Positions 24,870-36,816 of a DNA stretch of 64,000 bases are shown here, in pieces. Under the pieces are notes generated by a model that saw only the letters and a list, made by a program, of their open reading frames with translations, had not been told where the DNA came from and ran no database searches. Every line of letters begins with the position of its first letter. Position 1 is the first letter of the stretch. The stretch comes from Blasia pusilla. Lineage: Eukaryota > Marchantiophyta > Marchantiopsida > Blasiales. Made by a program: the position numbers and the translations under genes. The stretch is taken from NCBI GenBank assembly GCA_050084515.1, contig CM114272.1, forward strand, positions 2,852,001-2,916,000. The letters run 5' to 3'.

Positions 24870-27063
24870 TTATTCATGTGATGGAGGAAGGGTTGATGTC
24901 AAGTCAATAGGATTGTCGATGTCCATACTTACCTCTACACAAGCATTCGATTATAATGCATGAGAAAAGTCATGTGATCTTCACGAAAAAAAAAGACACG
25001 TAACGAAAGTAAATAAACAGTAAGATTGTCAGAACTGACGGAATGCCTTTCAATAGTATAGATTCTACCCCAAATGCCTCAATGGCATCAGAATCATCAC
25101 GTTTCATCTTCGTAGGAAAGGACTGATCGTAACACAGTACTCTACAGCACTCTAAGTGATGCCTATTTACTCTTGACAGAGTCATGTCATTTTCAAAAAA
25201 TACCCGTTTACTCTCCTTTACAAGTATCACAGAAAATGGGGTGAATGTTCATAATGTAAGCACACTAAGATCCTAAACAGAAAGTAAATTTAATCCACAA
25301 TAGAAAGTGATAAGGGGATGATATCCTTTCTTGAACATACCCCTTTAATTCCCTACCGTCATAGAAAATGGGTGAACATTGGCAACATAAGCACACACAG
25401 AGCCTACACAAAAAGTAAACTTAACCTATAGTACTAAATCAAAGCTTAAATATGATAGCCATCGAACAAAAAATACATACTAGACAAAAAACGAAGCTCA
25501 ACGATTCCAATATATCAGACAAATCATGTGATCCTCGACAAAAACCTCGAAAGTAATCAATCTCTTAAAGTAATATAAGTGAGAAGTGACGAAATACCTT
25601 TCGACTGTACATACTCTACTCCTAAAGCCTTGCAATATAGATATTGTGAGTCCCTATATGGAAACTGAATTTTACCAACAATACCACCCTATAGTTCAAG
25701 TGACGGAATATCTTTCCGTAATACATGGTATACTCCTAAAGCCTTAGATAACATCCAAATCATTAAGAATGCTTTTCAAAAGACATGAGTGTAACAGAGT
25801 CTTATCTAGCTTTTTTAGGGATTTAATTTTCAAAACATGCCTTTACTCTCCTACTCCCTTTACTCTCCTATTGTCGAACAAAATGGATGAATGTCTACAA
25901 TATAGATACTCTGAGTGCCTATATGGAAACTGAATTTTACCTAAAATACCACCCTACAGCTGAAACATTATAGGCATCTTCCAATAAAACAAGGCAAGTA
26001 ATCAAACTAAAAAACTAGTAGACAAACACTAAGAGTGTGAGATATGTCGGAATACCTTTCGGTAGTACATGCTCTAACAGAAATCCTATAAGTACCTACA
26101 ACTTACTCATCTAAAGAGTAGAAAAAATTAAAATCGATTATTGATGTAGGGAGTGATTTACATGGGAAGCGAGAAGGTTTAAGGTATACTTTCCTTTGAG
26201 ATCAAACAACAAGTAAAACAACAAACTCACTCATTCCAAAGTATTAGAAAAAATATGTGATATTCAAGAAGAAGAAGAGGATGAATGAATCTCACAAATA
26301 CCAAAGAAAGACCAAGAGTATTAAGATGAAAAAATGCCTTCGAGATAGATTTTCTCTATTTTCTAACAATTGGAGTGAGATCATTCTCACAATACACATT
26401 TTATAGTCGCTTACTGTCAAACTAACAAAGTCAAAAAATTAAGAGTATGGTAGTGGCCTTGGCGGAAAGCCTTATGATATTACTAGATCTGCTCCAAAAA
26501 ACACACTATGATTGTGACATCGACAGAATACTTTCTAGTAGTACTATATCTGATCCGAAAGCCCCATTTGCAAGCAAAAGCACATGTTTGCTTCACATGA
26601 TAGGAGTGTTACAAACTAGTTTCTATCACTGAGAGTGAGGTCATTCTCAACCTGATGTTTACACTCCTAATTTCATAAACAATGTGAAGAAAGAACATGT
26701 GAACACATGGAGTTCGTACATCGAATCTTCTTTAATCTACAATACTAAAAGAGAGCTCTTCGTATCCTACTAAATATATATCTTGGAGACCATAAACCAT
26801 ACTATTAGTCTGTATAGAGTTTGAGTCACAAATATTACTCTATGCATGATTGTAAAATGGTTCGAAGGAATCTCTATAAGAAAGATGTCCCAATTTTCGG
26901 CCATGTGAAACAAAAATCTGCTCCAATCTGAAAAAAAAACACATCAATAAAACTTATGAATTATCAACATAACTTTTTTATTCAAGGTGATCTCCTCAAC
27001 ATGTTGAAAGAAAAGAAAACTAACAAAATAATTCTCTCATTAAAAAAATTAAAAAAATGTTAC
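24870..27063. repeat. Spacer with an interspersed degenerate motif
   Basis: The phrase 'ggaatacctttcggtagtac', then 'atgctctac' and 'tcctaaagcc' with variants, occurs near 25037, 25598, 25702, 26047 and 26523. The phrase 'actctgagtgcctatatgga' recurs near 25645 and 25910. These are diverged direct repeats at irregular spacing of 100-560 bp. No coding sequence was recognised. Sixty- to ninety-residue frames in both strands appear to be chance. Confidence 0.5.
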
Positions 27064-29985
27064 CTAATTCTTACGCCGCTTTCGCCCCATTATTGATTTG
27101 CCATATACATTCCTTTTTGCGCTTCGAGTGGGTGATGTAACCAACATATCTTGAAGGACCTCCGACCTTGTCTTCCCTAGTTCTCTACACTCCTCCATAG
27201 TGGAAGATAACCCTTTGTGTCGTGGAATATTTTTGGGCCTTATGTCCATGTTATCCACAAGAAGATCCATGTTTGTCTCCGCCATGATTTGAGTGACATC
27301 AAGTTGGGAGGCATTTGGAAAATCTCTTTCCAACTCCCCACACTCGGCAACATTAACTACGTGGCTCGTGGGTGGAGGAATAAACCACTCATTGTTGATC
27401 TCATGGAGATCTCTTAGAATTTGGCTATCAAAAATTTGATCAATGGCATCCATATCATCCAATGAAGCTAAAACCCCACCGTGTATATTGTCCTCCTCTC
27501 CATTCTCCATTGATACCCTCTTCTTTCCCTTTCTACTTCTTGGTACATATGAAGAAGCAACCTTCAAAAGATTCTTCCTCAAAGCAAAAAGGTCATGGGT
27601 AGAAGGTCTCTCAATGGATGAACCTCCAACAATATGATCACCATCATCACCAGCCAAACCCCCTTTGGCTGTCTCATGACAATCCAAAGCATTACCAATG
27701 GGGGTAAAGAAAACATCAGGTGTAGAGATATGGGATATACTATCATTTATGCATCCCACTTGGCTACACAAAGTCTCTACAATACCCTCAGTGTCAACTA
27801 CAACATCTCCTAAATCATCCACTCAATGAGCTCGTGCCATTCCCTCCAACATCTGTGATGAAACTTTCACCATGCTCGGAATACCTTCTATATGAAATAT
27901 CACCTCCGATAGTTCCAATCTCACCATCATCCCCACCACCACCACATCCAATTGCTGGAATGCCTTTCTCCAAACCTGCAACACTAGAAGGTATTCCGAG
28001 ACTTGCCTCCAAAACTCCAATTGAATCTAAAATATCTACATGCAAGGGAGCAGACCCACCAACACATTCCCTATCCACATGAGAGCTATCTTGCAGATTC
28101 ACCTCAACACCGGAAGATCCAATGTCACCATCACCACCACACACAGTAGCTGGAATGCCTTCCACAATTGCAGCAAGAGAAGGTACTCCAGAGCCAACCT
28201 CTGGTAGTCCAACTCAAAGTAAGGTCTCTATATGCAAGGGAGGAGACTCACCAACATGTTCCCAATCCACATGAGAGCTACCCTTCATTATCTCTCCTTG
28301 AATCTCAACACACGGAGAACCAACACCATCACCATCACACACACTGGTTGGAATACTTTCCATCACTGCACCACTAGAAGATACTCCAATAACAACCTCC
28401 GGTACTCCAACTGAAAGTAAAGTCTCTTCATGCTTTCTCCTTGTGGAAGGTTCATCTTGACACATGAAGGGCCAATGGACACATCACAACTCCTAGGTGC
28501 TGGAATAGTTTCCTGTACATCAGTAGTAAATGGTGGAAAATCTAGACCAACCTGGTCTTCAACCATCACACAAGGGGTCTCAATAGGGGAAGAAGAAGGG
28601 GCAGTACCCGATATACTTTTTTCTCTCTTCTTCAAGGACTTGGATATATGTGGAAGCCCAACCTTGGAGCAAGAGTCACCTCCCATAGATCTCGTGCGCA
28701 TTTTGATCTTTCTAACTTCTTCCTTATGCATCAAAACAATATGGTCCTCCCTACTCTCACCAAAATCTTCTACACTCCTTGCTGTAAACTTCTCAACAGC
28801 AGGCTTAGAAGCCAACTTACTTCGCCTCTTTGGGCGCAAAATCTGAAAGTCACTAATATCATCACATTCATCTCCTTGAGGGGAGGGAGGAGGTTTTCTA
28901 GAGCTACTCCCTAATGTAGATTTATGTACCTTCCTCCTAGACCAATCTAAATGTACATCCTTCTTCTCCCTTGGGACATACTTGGAAGCTCTTTTTTTGC
29001 AAACCTATTTGACCTCCTCCAAGTTTCTTCTCTCCAACCATTCATTCCATAGATATCTAGCCATGAAATCCGAGTACTTGGCTTGATCCCTTTCAAGACA
29101 AGCCATTAAGTTTTTTTTCTTACGAGCAATCGAAGCTTGTGTCTCCTTCAATTGCTGAGATCTCTCATCTTTAAAAATGGCAGGAAGCACACCCAAACAC
29201 ACTCCCTCTTTCTTCTCCTCTACTCTCCAAATGTTCTTCACCGATTCCAAATGAACAAAGTAATTCTTCCCCCTCCCAATCTAGTCTACAAAACCAGGTT
29301 CACTAGCTCTCGCAATGGCAACCAAGCATGCTAAGACTATCACATCCATCATCAAATTTCTTTCATTGCACTCTCAAACTTTCACAAGACACATGTCATA
29401 CTTTTCTCTATCCAATGAGTCATCCCAATCTTGGATACCAAGGCACTTGGGAAGATCACACTCCATTAAAGCCAGCAATGCTGGCTTCTTGAACAAGTGT
29501 GGGATGACAGGATCTTGTTCCATTGTCAACCTTGTCTCAGACCAATGTTTTCTAAATCTGTATAATTTTTCCCTCTTCATCTTTTCTAAACGCCCGATAG
29601 CATCTCCTGATTTTCTCAGCAAATCTTTCTCTCTGTGCTTCTCACTAATGTTCCTCTTATGCCCCTTCACAGGGTCGTCAGGATGCCTACGTGCATTTTC
29701 CAAAGGTACTAAGTAACTTGGGTGCATGTGAGGGTGCTTCTTAGTTAAGTGCTGATTGCACTTTGTTTTGTTCTTTGCAGAGTAAATGCGACTACAAACT
29801 AGACATATCCACTTTGCGTCATCATGCAAATACCTCCAATAGGTATTTTCCCCCAATGCAACGCCACAAACTACCCGGGTGGAAACTGAGGTCGGAGTAG
29901 ACATGGGAAAGGCAGTCCTTAACACATTCAATAAAGTATCACAAACCATAACATGAACATCTTCTGAAGGGATAAAACCTAACAA
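27064..29985 (-). pseudogene. Unrecognised zinc-finger protein with internal repeats (broken gene)
   Basis: A long minus-strand coding region reads mostly in one frame with stops near 29374 and 29005. It shifts frame near 28440 and returns near 27820. The N-terminal part (29374-29985) has a BED/C2H2-like finger: CLVC, then HLTKKH. Next is a basic, Lys/Glu-rich helical part (29005-29250). Then comes a nuclear-type basic region and about three copies of a 60-residue repeat (27830-28460) carrying IPATVCGGDGD, SSHVDRECVG and PLHVDIL or variants. The C-terminus is acidic and ends in a basic GRKRRKN cluster. I do not recognise the family. It lies upstream of the MULE transposase in the same orientation and could be an accessory gene of that element or an independent gene. 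Not assigned a function. Confidence 0.5.
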
Positions 29986-30315
29986 AACCCACTATTTCTG
30001 GGCAATGAACATTCCCACTAAGTGTTTGATGTGAAATTTATTCTCAAACCTTAGTATTCTTCTAAAATCTCCCTTGGTTTCAAAGCTCGACTGCCTTCCA
30101 TTCCTCCCTAAACCATGTTACTAAAAGCCGTGTATCAATCTAGAAGAGGAGAAAAATCAGGCAATGGATCCGAAAAAAAATTTTTACAATCAGTTGAAGC
30201 TCAACAAGTAACCACCTAAACTAACTTTGTAGTTACGAGTTAATAGAACCTAAAACATTGAATATAATCATTAAGAAGTGCATGTTATAGCCTTGCAATC
30301 ATAGACCCCCACCTT

Positions 30316-30319
<4 letters not shown>
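29986..30319. other. Noncoding, no recognised feature
   Basis: AT-rich spacer between the broken zinc-finger gene and a GA microsatellite. Nothing recognised. Confidence 0.4.

Positions 30320-30397
<78 letters not shown>
30320..30397. repeat. (GA)n microsatellite
   Basis: About 38 uninterrupted GA units. It lies exactly where the G0 gag frame is broken: the frame starting at 30496 reads about 30 family-specific residues and then runs into a Ser-Leu repeat. Confidence 0.97.
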
Positions 30398-30400
<3 letters not shown>

Positions 30401-31449
30401 TTTCCCGATGTCTAGTGATGACAATTGAGCCACGGATGGATGTCGAGGTAGCTCCTCATTGGTAACCCCTCGATATCTCACTCCACTCCGTGTCAACCCA
30501 CTACTACTGCTCGCACTACCCCATTCTTCCGAACCGTGGAAGAAGGCCGTGATGACAACCTTGTCTCACCCGCTCAAGCACTCGGGGAGGGGGGGGAGTG
30601 GGGCCATGTGCGCCTGTCCGTGCCCATCTTCGCGCGTCGCCCTCCGTCCGCACCCTAACCCTAGCCCTAGACCCCTAGCTAGCCGCCTTTACTTGACAGC
30701 TCCCTGGTGGCTGCAAGCCCTAAAGGTAAACTTCTCCTTTCTCCCCCAACACTCCCGCCTACGTACACTCGACGCCACATCGCACGCTACACCCGACTGT
30801 TGTCCTCCGTCAATCTGCACCAAAGAAATCTATGAAAAATGGATAGCACTTCCGCACACGGCCTTCTGAACACAAAATTCCCAACAAAAAATGCCAACCA
30901 GCATCTCCACGGCTCCCCACCGAAACAAAGAATTCCCACCAGCCCTGCAAACAACGAATTCCCACCAACCCCCTGACATCTTTCTCATGTAAAAATAAAG
31001 AGTAGTAAAAATGACACACCCAGCCTTAAACTCCAACCCTCAATCTACATTGGCATATCGAGCCTCGTCCACCCTGCGCTATCAAGAAATCCGGACGCTA
31101 GCACCCTAGTCCTATCTCACACACATACAAGAGAGGTGCTCCAATGGCCCAACATGAGAAAGATGGCTTAGGAAAGCCATCTTCCTCTCTTATATAGGGT
31201 TGGGCCCCTAAAATAACTATCCTCTTGGCAACCTACATGCACAGGTTACTAGGGGCGGGTGACCTGGTCAACAAGTCACCCGGTTGTGAAAGACCTCTAC
31301 AAGAAAGTTGTTAGAATCGACGTTCCTAACACAATGGGCCTATTCTCAACCTCATCCAGCACCATGGGAAAATAACACTCAAGATAGTCTGCTATCTCCT
31401 ACGCCCTATCTAAGATAGATCTCGGCCTATCGGCTACTCAGATGTGACA
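30398..31449 (-). mobile_element. Gypsy DNMT-family fragment G0: gag start, leader and 5' LTR
   Basis: On the minus strand this is a 5' LTR (30988-31449), a GC-rich leader, and a gag start (MTRSGVRYRGVT at 30496). It aligns with 61400-62492 of G2. The rest of the element is missing below 30397. At 31449/31450 the outer LTR end directly abuts the RNase H/RT part of G1, without an evident target duplication. It is therefore a truncated copy joined to G1 by insertion plus deletion, or by recombination. Confidence 0.8.
30988..31449 (-). repeat. LTR of G0 (Gypsy DNMT family)
   Basis: 462 bp, plus-strand TGTAAAAATAAAGAG...CAGATGTGACA, so TG...CA on both strands. Similar to 62011-62492 and 53976-54458. 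It keeps the hairpin aagatggctt/aagccatctt and the TATATAA box on the minus strand just upstream of it. Confidence 0.9.
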
Positions 31450-31650
31450 AATTGGAAAGGACGCCACCTAATCGGTCTCCTCAATATGGGCGCGGAAGTC
31501 AATTTGTCCTTGAGCACCTGAAATGCTCTCTCCTGCTCATACCCCCAGGGCCACTCCTGATCCACCTTGGTCACCAAGGTTAACAGCTTCGCAATCGAAC
31601 TCAAACCCTTGACGTACCGTCAATAGAAGTTCGCCAATCCCTTGAATGCA
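31450..31650 (-). pseudogene. G1 RT / RNase H junction fragment
   Basis: This aligns with G2 56690-56870 (tccttgagcacctgaaatgc against tccttgagctcctgaaatgc, then the 'aaacccttgacgtac' region). It encodes the connection between reverse transcriptase and RNase H. It is cut at 31450 by the G0 LTR and at 31650 by a solo LTR. Confidence 0.8.
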
Positions 31651-32941
31651 TGTGATACCCGTAATTTTGTACTTTTGAAGATTTAGAGATTTTTATACAT
31701 AATGATTTTGGACATTATATGTGGTAGAAGAATGAGTAATATTGAAAGAAATCACGAAGCTCCTAGGACAAGGCAGAGAGGTAGATAATCAAGGATTTGC
31801 CTTAGAGGAGATGGAAATGCAGTAACGAAGTCTAAAGACTAAGAGCGAAGCTTGGAAAAGACAAAAAAGCCTTATTAAGAACCTGTTTATGAAGTGCTTT
31901 GCTCTTGAACGAAGCATGATGGATAAGAAGAGGAAGAAGTACTTCGCTCTTTAACGAAGCACGTAGAACAAAGCATCTGGAATAAGAGCGAAGAATGGAG
32001 CGCTTCGTCTTCAGATCAGGAGAAAGAGCTTCATCCTCAAAGGAAGCAAAAGAGGTCCAAATTTCGCAACGAAGCAAAGCTTAGACTCAAAGTGATTTCA
32101 AGCGGCGCACCGTTAGAACAGCTAGACTAGGAAGAGGCGCGACTTTTTGTATCAAATAGGAAGTTAGTACAGTTACGCTCAGCGAATTTAGAGGGATCAT
32201 AGGAAAAGAAAAGAGCACCATAGATCTAGGTAGTTACAAATGTTGAAGAGACACCATATTCCTCAAGAACGCTCCGAATCCTTAGAACCACTCCTACTTC
32301 AAAGAATATTTAAGAAGCATGAAAGTAGCCATCATCATCATTCTATCACGAAGTCCTTATGCTGTAGGAATGGTTCGAGCAAGGGAGTAGTACCCTCTTA
32401 CCCTTGTATACACTTTTGAAGCTTTCTCATTCTTGATGGAGTAGTAAAGTACTCATTTCTTCATTCTGATGTGCGATGTATATGTTTCAGTATTCTCATT
32501 GGGTCTGTAGAGTGAAGAGTGAATCAAGAGAACCTTTTCATCAATAGAATAATCAACACGGAGTTGTAAGTAATCTGCTCGATAGAGAGTAGCCTGCCTA
32601 GATGGATTGAGTTCCGAAAGTAGGAGAAGCCAACTTCTTGTTGAGATCTCTATGAGGTTCTTTGATGTTGAGTGAAGATCTACCTGAGCGTGATTCCAAC
32701 TCCACTTGAGAAAATAGAGGAAAGAAATCTTGGTACTAAGAGAGATCTGAAGACATTGGTAAGTCATTGAATCTGAATTATATACACTTAATAACAACTA
32801 TTCCAAGATAAACGACATCTTGACCTCTCTTTCCATAAACGACATCTTGACCTCTCTTTCCATATAATCATGATCCTCTTGGGGATCGAACTCACTAAAT
32901 TACTGTAAAACGATCAATTCTTATACTTCTTGTATATTACA
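31651..32941 (-). mobile_element. Solo LTR of the same unidentified family, copy 2
   Basis: 1291 bp, plus-strand TGTGATACCC...TATATTACA, flanked by the 5-bp target duplication ATGCA (31646-31650 and 32942-32946). Removing it rejoins the G1 reverse transcriptase exactly as in G2. It matches 13100-14279 in reverse orientation. It carries GCTTCG/CGAAGC clusters near 31850-32080. Near its outer end it has a tandem duplication of about 27 bp (ccataaacgacatcttgacc twice, 32832-32866). Confidence 0.93.
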
Positions 32942-33500
32942 ATGCACGAACTTGACTCATATCTATAGGACGTGGAATGCGTGAAATAGCCTCCACCTTT
33001 GTCTGCTGCGCACCAAGGCCCCCTGGATACGATGTCATCAATATAACACCATGCAAAATCCACACCTGCCAAGATCCTATCCATCACCCTCTGAAACTCA
33101 GACGAGGCGTTCTTTAACCCAAATGGTAAGAACCGCCAGTGGTGCAAACAATCCTTCCCGTGAGGATCGATGCCCCAAAATGCTGTCTTCTGCCTATCCT
33201 CCAATCCGATAGGCAGCTGATGGTATTTGGATCACAAATCCAATGAATTGAAGATCTTTGCATACCCAATCGCATCAAAGATCTCCTCAAGGGTGGGCAT
33301 GGCATACCTATTGGACTTCGTCTGCCGATTGATAGGTCGGTAATCTCCACACATCCGCCTATTCGTCCATTTGCCATGCACATCCTCTTGGCGAGCATGA
33401 CAGTGGGAGATGCATACTCTCCATGCGACATCTCCACTAGTCCTGCTCCAACCAAGTCCTAGCTCCTACTCTGAATCAGAGCCCTCTCCATGTCAATGCA
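32942..33500 (-). pseudogene. G1 reverse transcriptase remnant
   Basis: Readable motifs include LVEMSHGEYASPTVMLAK (33114-33455), then RFLPFGLKNASSEFQRVMDR and the active-site box CYIDDI (32914-33204), which keeps both aspartates of YxDD. Several frameshifts separate the motifs. It is closely similar to G2 57100-57560. Confidence 0.8.
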
Positions 33501-33846
33501 CCTGTAGGGTCGTCTGAAGATCAGCGTATCACTCAACAACTCAATGCGGATCCCTGGTTGCAAAACAACTCTTATAATTCCTAAGGAACTGGTGTATCCG
33601 GCGCCTCTCTCCCCTTGTCAACTTAGGACCCATATCTGGCTCCCAAGTCTCCATCATGACTACGGTAGGACTCTCCGGCGCGGGTGTAGGTGCTTGCTAT
33701 GGTGCAACCCTGTCTCGAACAACAGAACTCTCATCTCCACGTGCAGTACCCAGAACCACGCTCGATGATGTGGCTACCATCTCCTGGCGTACCTGCAAAA
33801 CATCCCAAGAAGTCCAAGGGTGTCTCTCCCGATCACACCTGGTGTG

Positions 33847-34920
33847 TCAATCACCTCGGGTCTCACCCCTAGCCACTACCTCAACCATTTCGGTAGGCAT
33901 GGGGCCCACCAACCCAACAATTGTGATCTGTCGCATCCGCAAATGACGTTGCTCAGGTACACTTAAGCTGAAAATCCATGTCAAGCAGATTAGGTCTATC
34001 GCCTGACCCAAGACATGACGTCGTGATGCCTCTGATAGGGACGATACTTCCGTCACTCTTGTGGGGAATCCTATTGCTCGCTCTTGCTCATCGGCGTTGG
34101 GCTCTACCAACCTTTGTACCTGGTCATCTGAAACCAAGCCAGGTCCGGCCTTCTTGAATACATAGGAAGCGATAAAACTCACCAATGTGGGAAAGGCTAC
34201 TCCCGGCGTGCTAATTCTATTGACCATAGTCAATGGGTGTCGATCATCGTGCCTCACTGCCTATAATCGACGACCTAGATCCATAATAGACTCCACCAAC
34301 AAATAGGAGGGGTGATCCACCCTTGCATACGCCCTCCGTAAAATCTCATGTGGGACCAAGTTGGTCCACCAAAGACGCGGGCGGTATGCTCTAGAACCTA
34401 CACTCGCCGCATCCAAAAACACTGTCAGCTCGATCCATGTGCGCACGTGATGTGCACTTGTCACCACGCGGGACCTCGAATCATCCAAAATCGGCACATT
34501 CTCCAAAATGTATGCTGGAGAACCAGACTAATGCTCCTGCAAGTGTCGCAAAATCCGCATCATCTCCCAAAATAACCTGGACCAAGTGTCACCTAACCTG
34601 CTACCTCGTCTAGCACTCGATTGGCCCTAACACGGCCAACCAGCAATGACCAAATCTATGGCCCCTACCCGCTCCAAGTCTTGTGCCCCTAGCAATGAAA
34701 TATCCCGCGGTAGGGAACTCTGGTATCCCTAGACAGCGGACGTAGACAACAAGTCGAGAAAACGGAGGAGTAATTGGGCCACATGGTGAAGTGAAGCGCG
34801 CCTCGCAACATCATCAATCTTCACATGCAGGTACTGCTACACGTGTACTCTTGCCTGCAAAACAACAGCTAGCCCAGTGTTGATCTCTCCAAAGAGATCC
34901 AACACCCAAATATCCTCATC
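33847..34920 (-). pseudogene. G1 C5 cytosine DNA methyltransferase domain, broken
   Basis: The methyltransferase motifs appear in order on the minus strand. Motif I is WVLDLFGEINTGLAVVL (about 34870-34908). Motif IV is GWPC followed at once by a stop where G2 has Q (near 34632). Motif VI is ENVP and motif VIII is GSRAYRPRLWWTNL (34261-34506). Motifs IX and X are DEQERAIGF and SRRHVLGQAIDL (near 34000-34090). The catalytic Cys codon survives but the frame ends right after it. It is a second independent copy of the domain seen in G2, which shows the domain belongs to the Gypsy family. Confidence 0.85.
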
Positions 34921-35446
34921 TAGGATGGACCATACAATGGGTATGGTATCCAAGGGTGTCATCATAGCACGCTCGGCTACCTCGGGTTCCTCTGACCCGT
35001 CACCCTCTGGTGCAAACGTCTCACTCTAGGCGGTCTGTACATGCTTAGTGGCTAAGCGTCGAAGCTCCTCAATCGAGCCCCAAAGCGGCACCTCTCCTCT
35101 ACGCACTGATGCGGCTACCATGACACTCCTGTCCATAGAAATGTCAAAAACAGGAGTATCCTCTACATGGACATGTCCCTCAATCAAATCATTAGGCCAA
35201 GTGATGTCGCTGCTAAGGTCGCCGACGCTCGATCATTGCACGTGTCAATAGAACGGGTAACAAGCTAAGGCGCCCATCACTTAATTTCTTCCTTGTTTGT
35301 AGGACGCTGACTCCTCCCTATAATCCAAGGAAAACCCCATCGGATACAACACTGCTCCACCAACCAGGACGTTGTAGGACTCTACATCGGTCACTATCGC
35401 CTTGGCTTGCACCAAGGACTCATCTGTATGGTGTCTCAGGTGAATC
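34921..35446 (-). pseudogene. G1 protease-to-methyltransferase linker and protease end
   Basis: This aligns in the same orientation with G2 59040-59580, including 'ggatacaacactgctccacc' (about 35342; G2 'ggatataacactctactccc'), the end of the protease domain. No intact frame. Confidence 0.65.
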
Positions 35447-35569
35447 AACTTACGAGACGAGGTGGTTGATCACGAGGCGAGTCTGTTGGCAGCTTTCACA
35501 GGTAGTGTTAGCTGGCCAAGAGAGTTGTTGGAGGGGAACACACATGCGGAGGATGTCCCAGTAGCGGAT
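35447..35569 (+). repeat. Inverted fragment of the same linker
   Basis: This 120-bp stretch matches G2 about 59275-59400 in inverted orientation relative to the rest of G1. A diverged direct copy of the same linker already exists at about 35150-35230. It is either a separate inverted element fragment or the product of a local rearrangement. Confidence 0.65.
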
Positions 35570-36816
35570 AGTGAGGCCTTCTAGCTGCGGTAGATGCGGT
35601 CGATGCAAGGTGAACTCTCTAAGAAGTTCTTCTTTTTCAATACAAAATTATGATGTACACTCTCCATTCTCTCACGGCAAGTATCACAAATGGAAGTGCC
35701 GAGGCGATCACTTCTTCGTAACATCGGACCCCAAAATTCCTAACTATAAAATCCCTATAAACTATTTTACGCTTGTACACGAGGAAGATAGCACAACTAG
35801 TGTTAAACCCTACTTGAGCAGGCCTATTGACATCCATGGGTTGTTATATAAGGACATACAAAGTACAATCCCATGTCCTTCCATATGTGACCATAGGAAG
35901 AATCACCGGAGTTGGAGATTGCATGACCTGGTTCATGAACGCTTTCCCAAAATGATAAACTAAATACCGAGTGAACCAGTGTCTATCTACAAAGAGTACC
36001 TTGACATGGTATGGATTGAGGAAAGGAAAGTCGGGCACAACTCGTGCTCCATCCCTATCCATGCTTGACAGACATTCTTTTCTCTCCTCAAGAATGGATT
36101 TTGGCGGAATTATTCTCCCAAGAGGGATAATCCACTCTCATTGGGGAAGTAACAAGCCAAAACATTCACTATTTTAGTATGACTAAACTCCTCTAAGGTG
36201 ACAAACCTCTCATCTCCACACACACACACACCACACTCTCAAAACCTCTCGAAGAATAGACCATGATCAAGTTACTCTCCCAAGAGGGGTGATCCACTCT
36301 CATTGGAAGAGCAAGCAATCCCAAAGCCATACACTCAAGAGAGACACGAGAGACTCAAGATGTGGAATAGAAGGTGATGAACTCTTGAAGGTCCCTCCTC
36401 TTTATATACTCACAAGGGATCCACAAGAGTACGAAATAGAACTTATCTTATCTTGTGCCACTTGGCTTCCTCTCAAGGCTTAGCCAATCATATTTTGACA
36501 CAAGTAGATTTCCTCTTATCTCTTCCAAAATATCCTCTTTTACCCACTTGATATTTTCCAAATTAATCCAACTAACCTAGCCACCAACCAAGACTACTTT
36601 TGCTTTTCATTAAAGCAACTACTTTACTTTTATAAAGTCATCTTTTATTTATTACCTCATTTTCTAAAGTTGGGCCCGCATAAAAGAGGCACCATAAAGA
36701 GGTTTAAACATAAGAATTTCCTTCTTCTAAGCCAATTTACTTAAAACTAATGAAACTCTATCTAACACTTAATGACGAAGGAATTTACATACTGATTGAT
36801 TTTATTATACGACACC
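35570..36816 (-). mobile_element. Repeat family R, copy 2 (longer copy), inserted in G1
   Basis: 35822-36816 matches copy 1 at 5375-6341 and both end in 'tatacgacacc'. This copy extends about 240 bp further at its other side, with a minus-strand open stretch (35637-35837, containing ALPFVILAVREW). That stretch is in frame with the 73-residue frame at 35844-36062 across one stop. G1 resumes at about 36813 with 'ggctctgagggcagatccac', matching G2 near 59935. Identity of the family is unknown. Confidence 0.65.
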
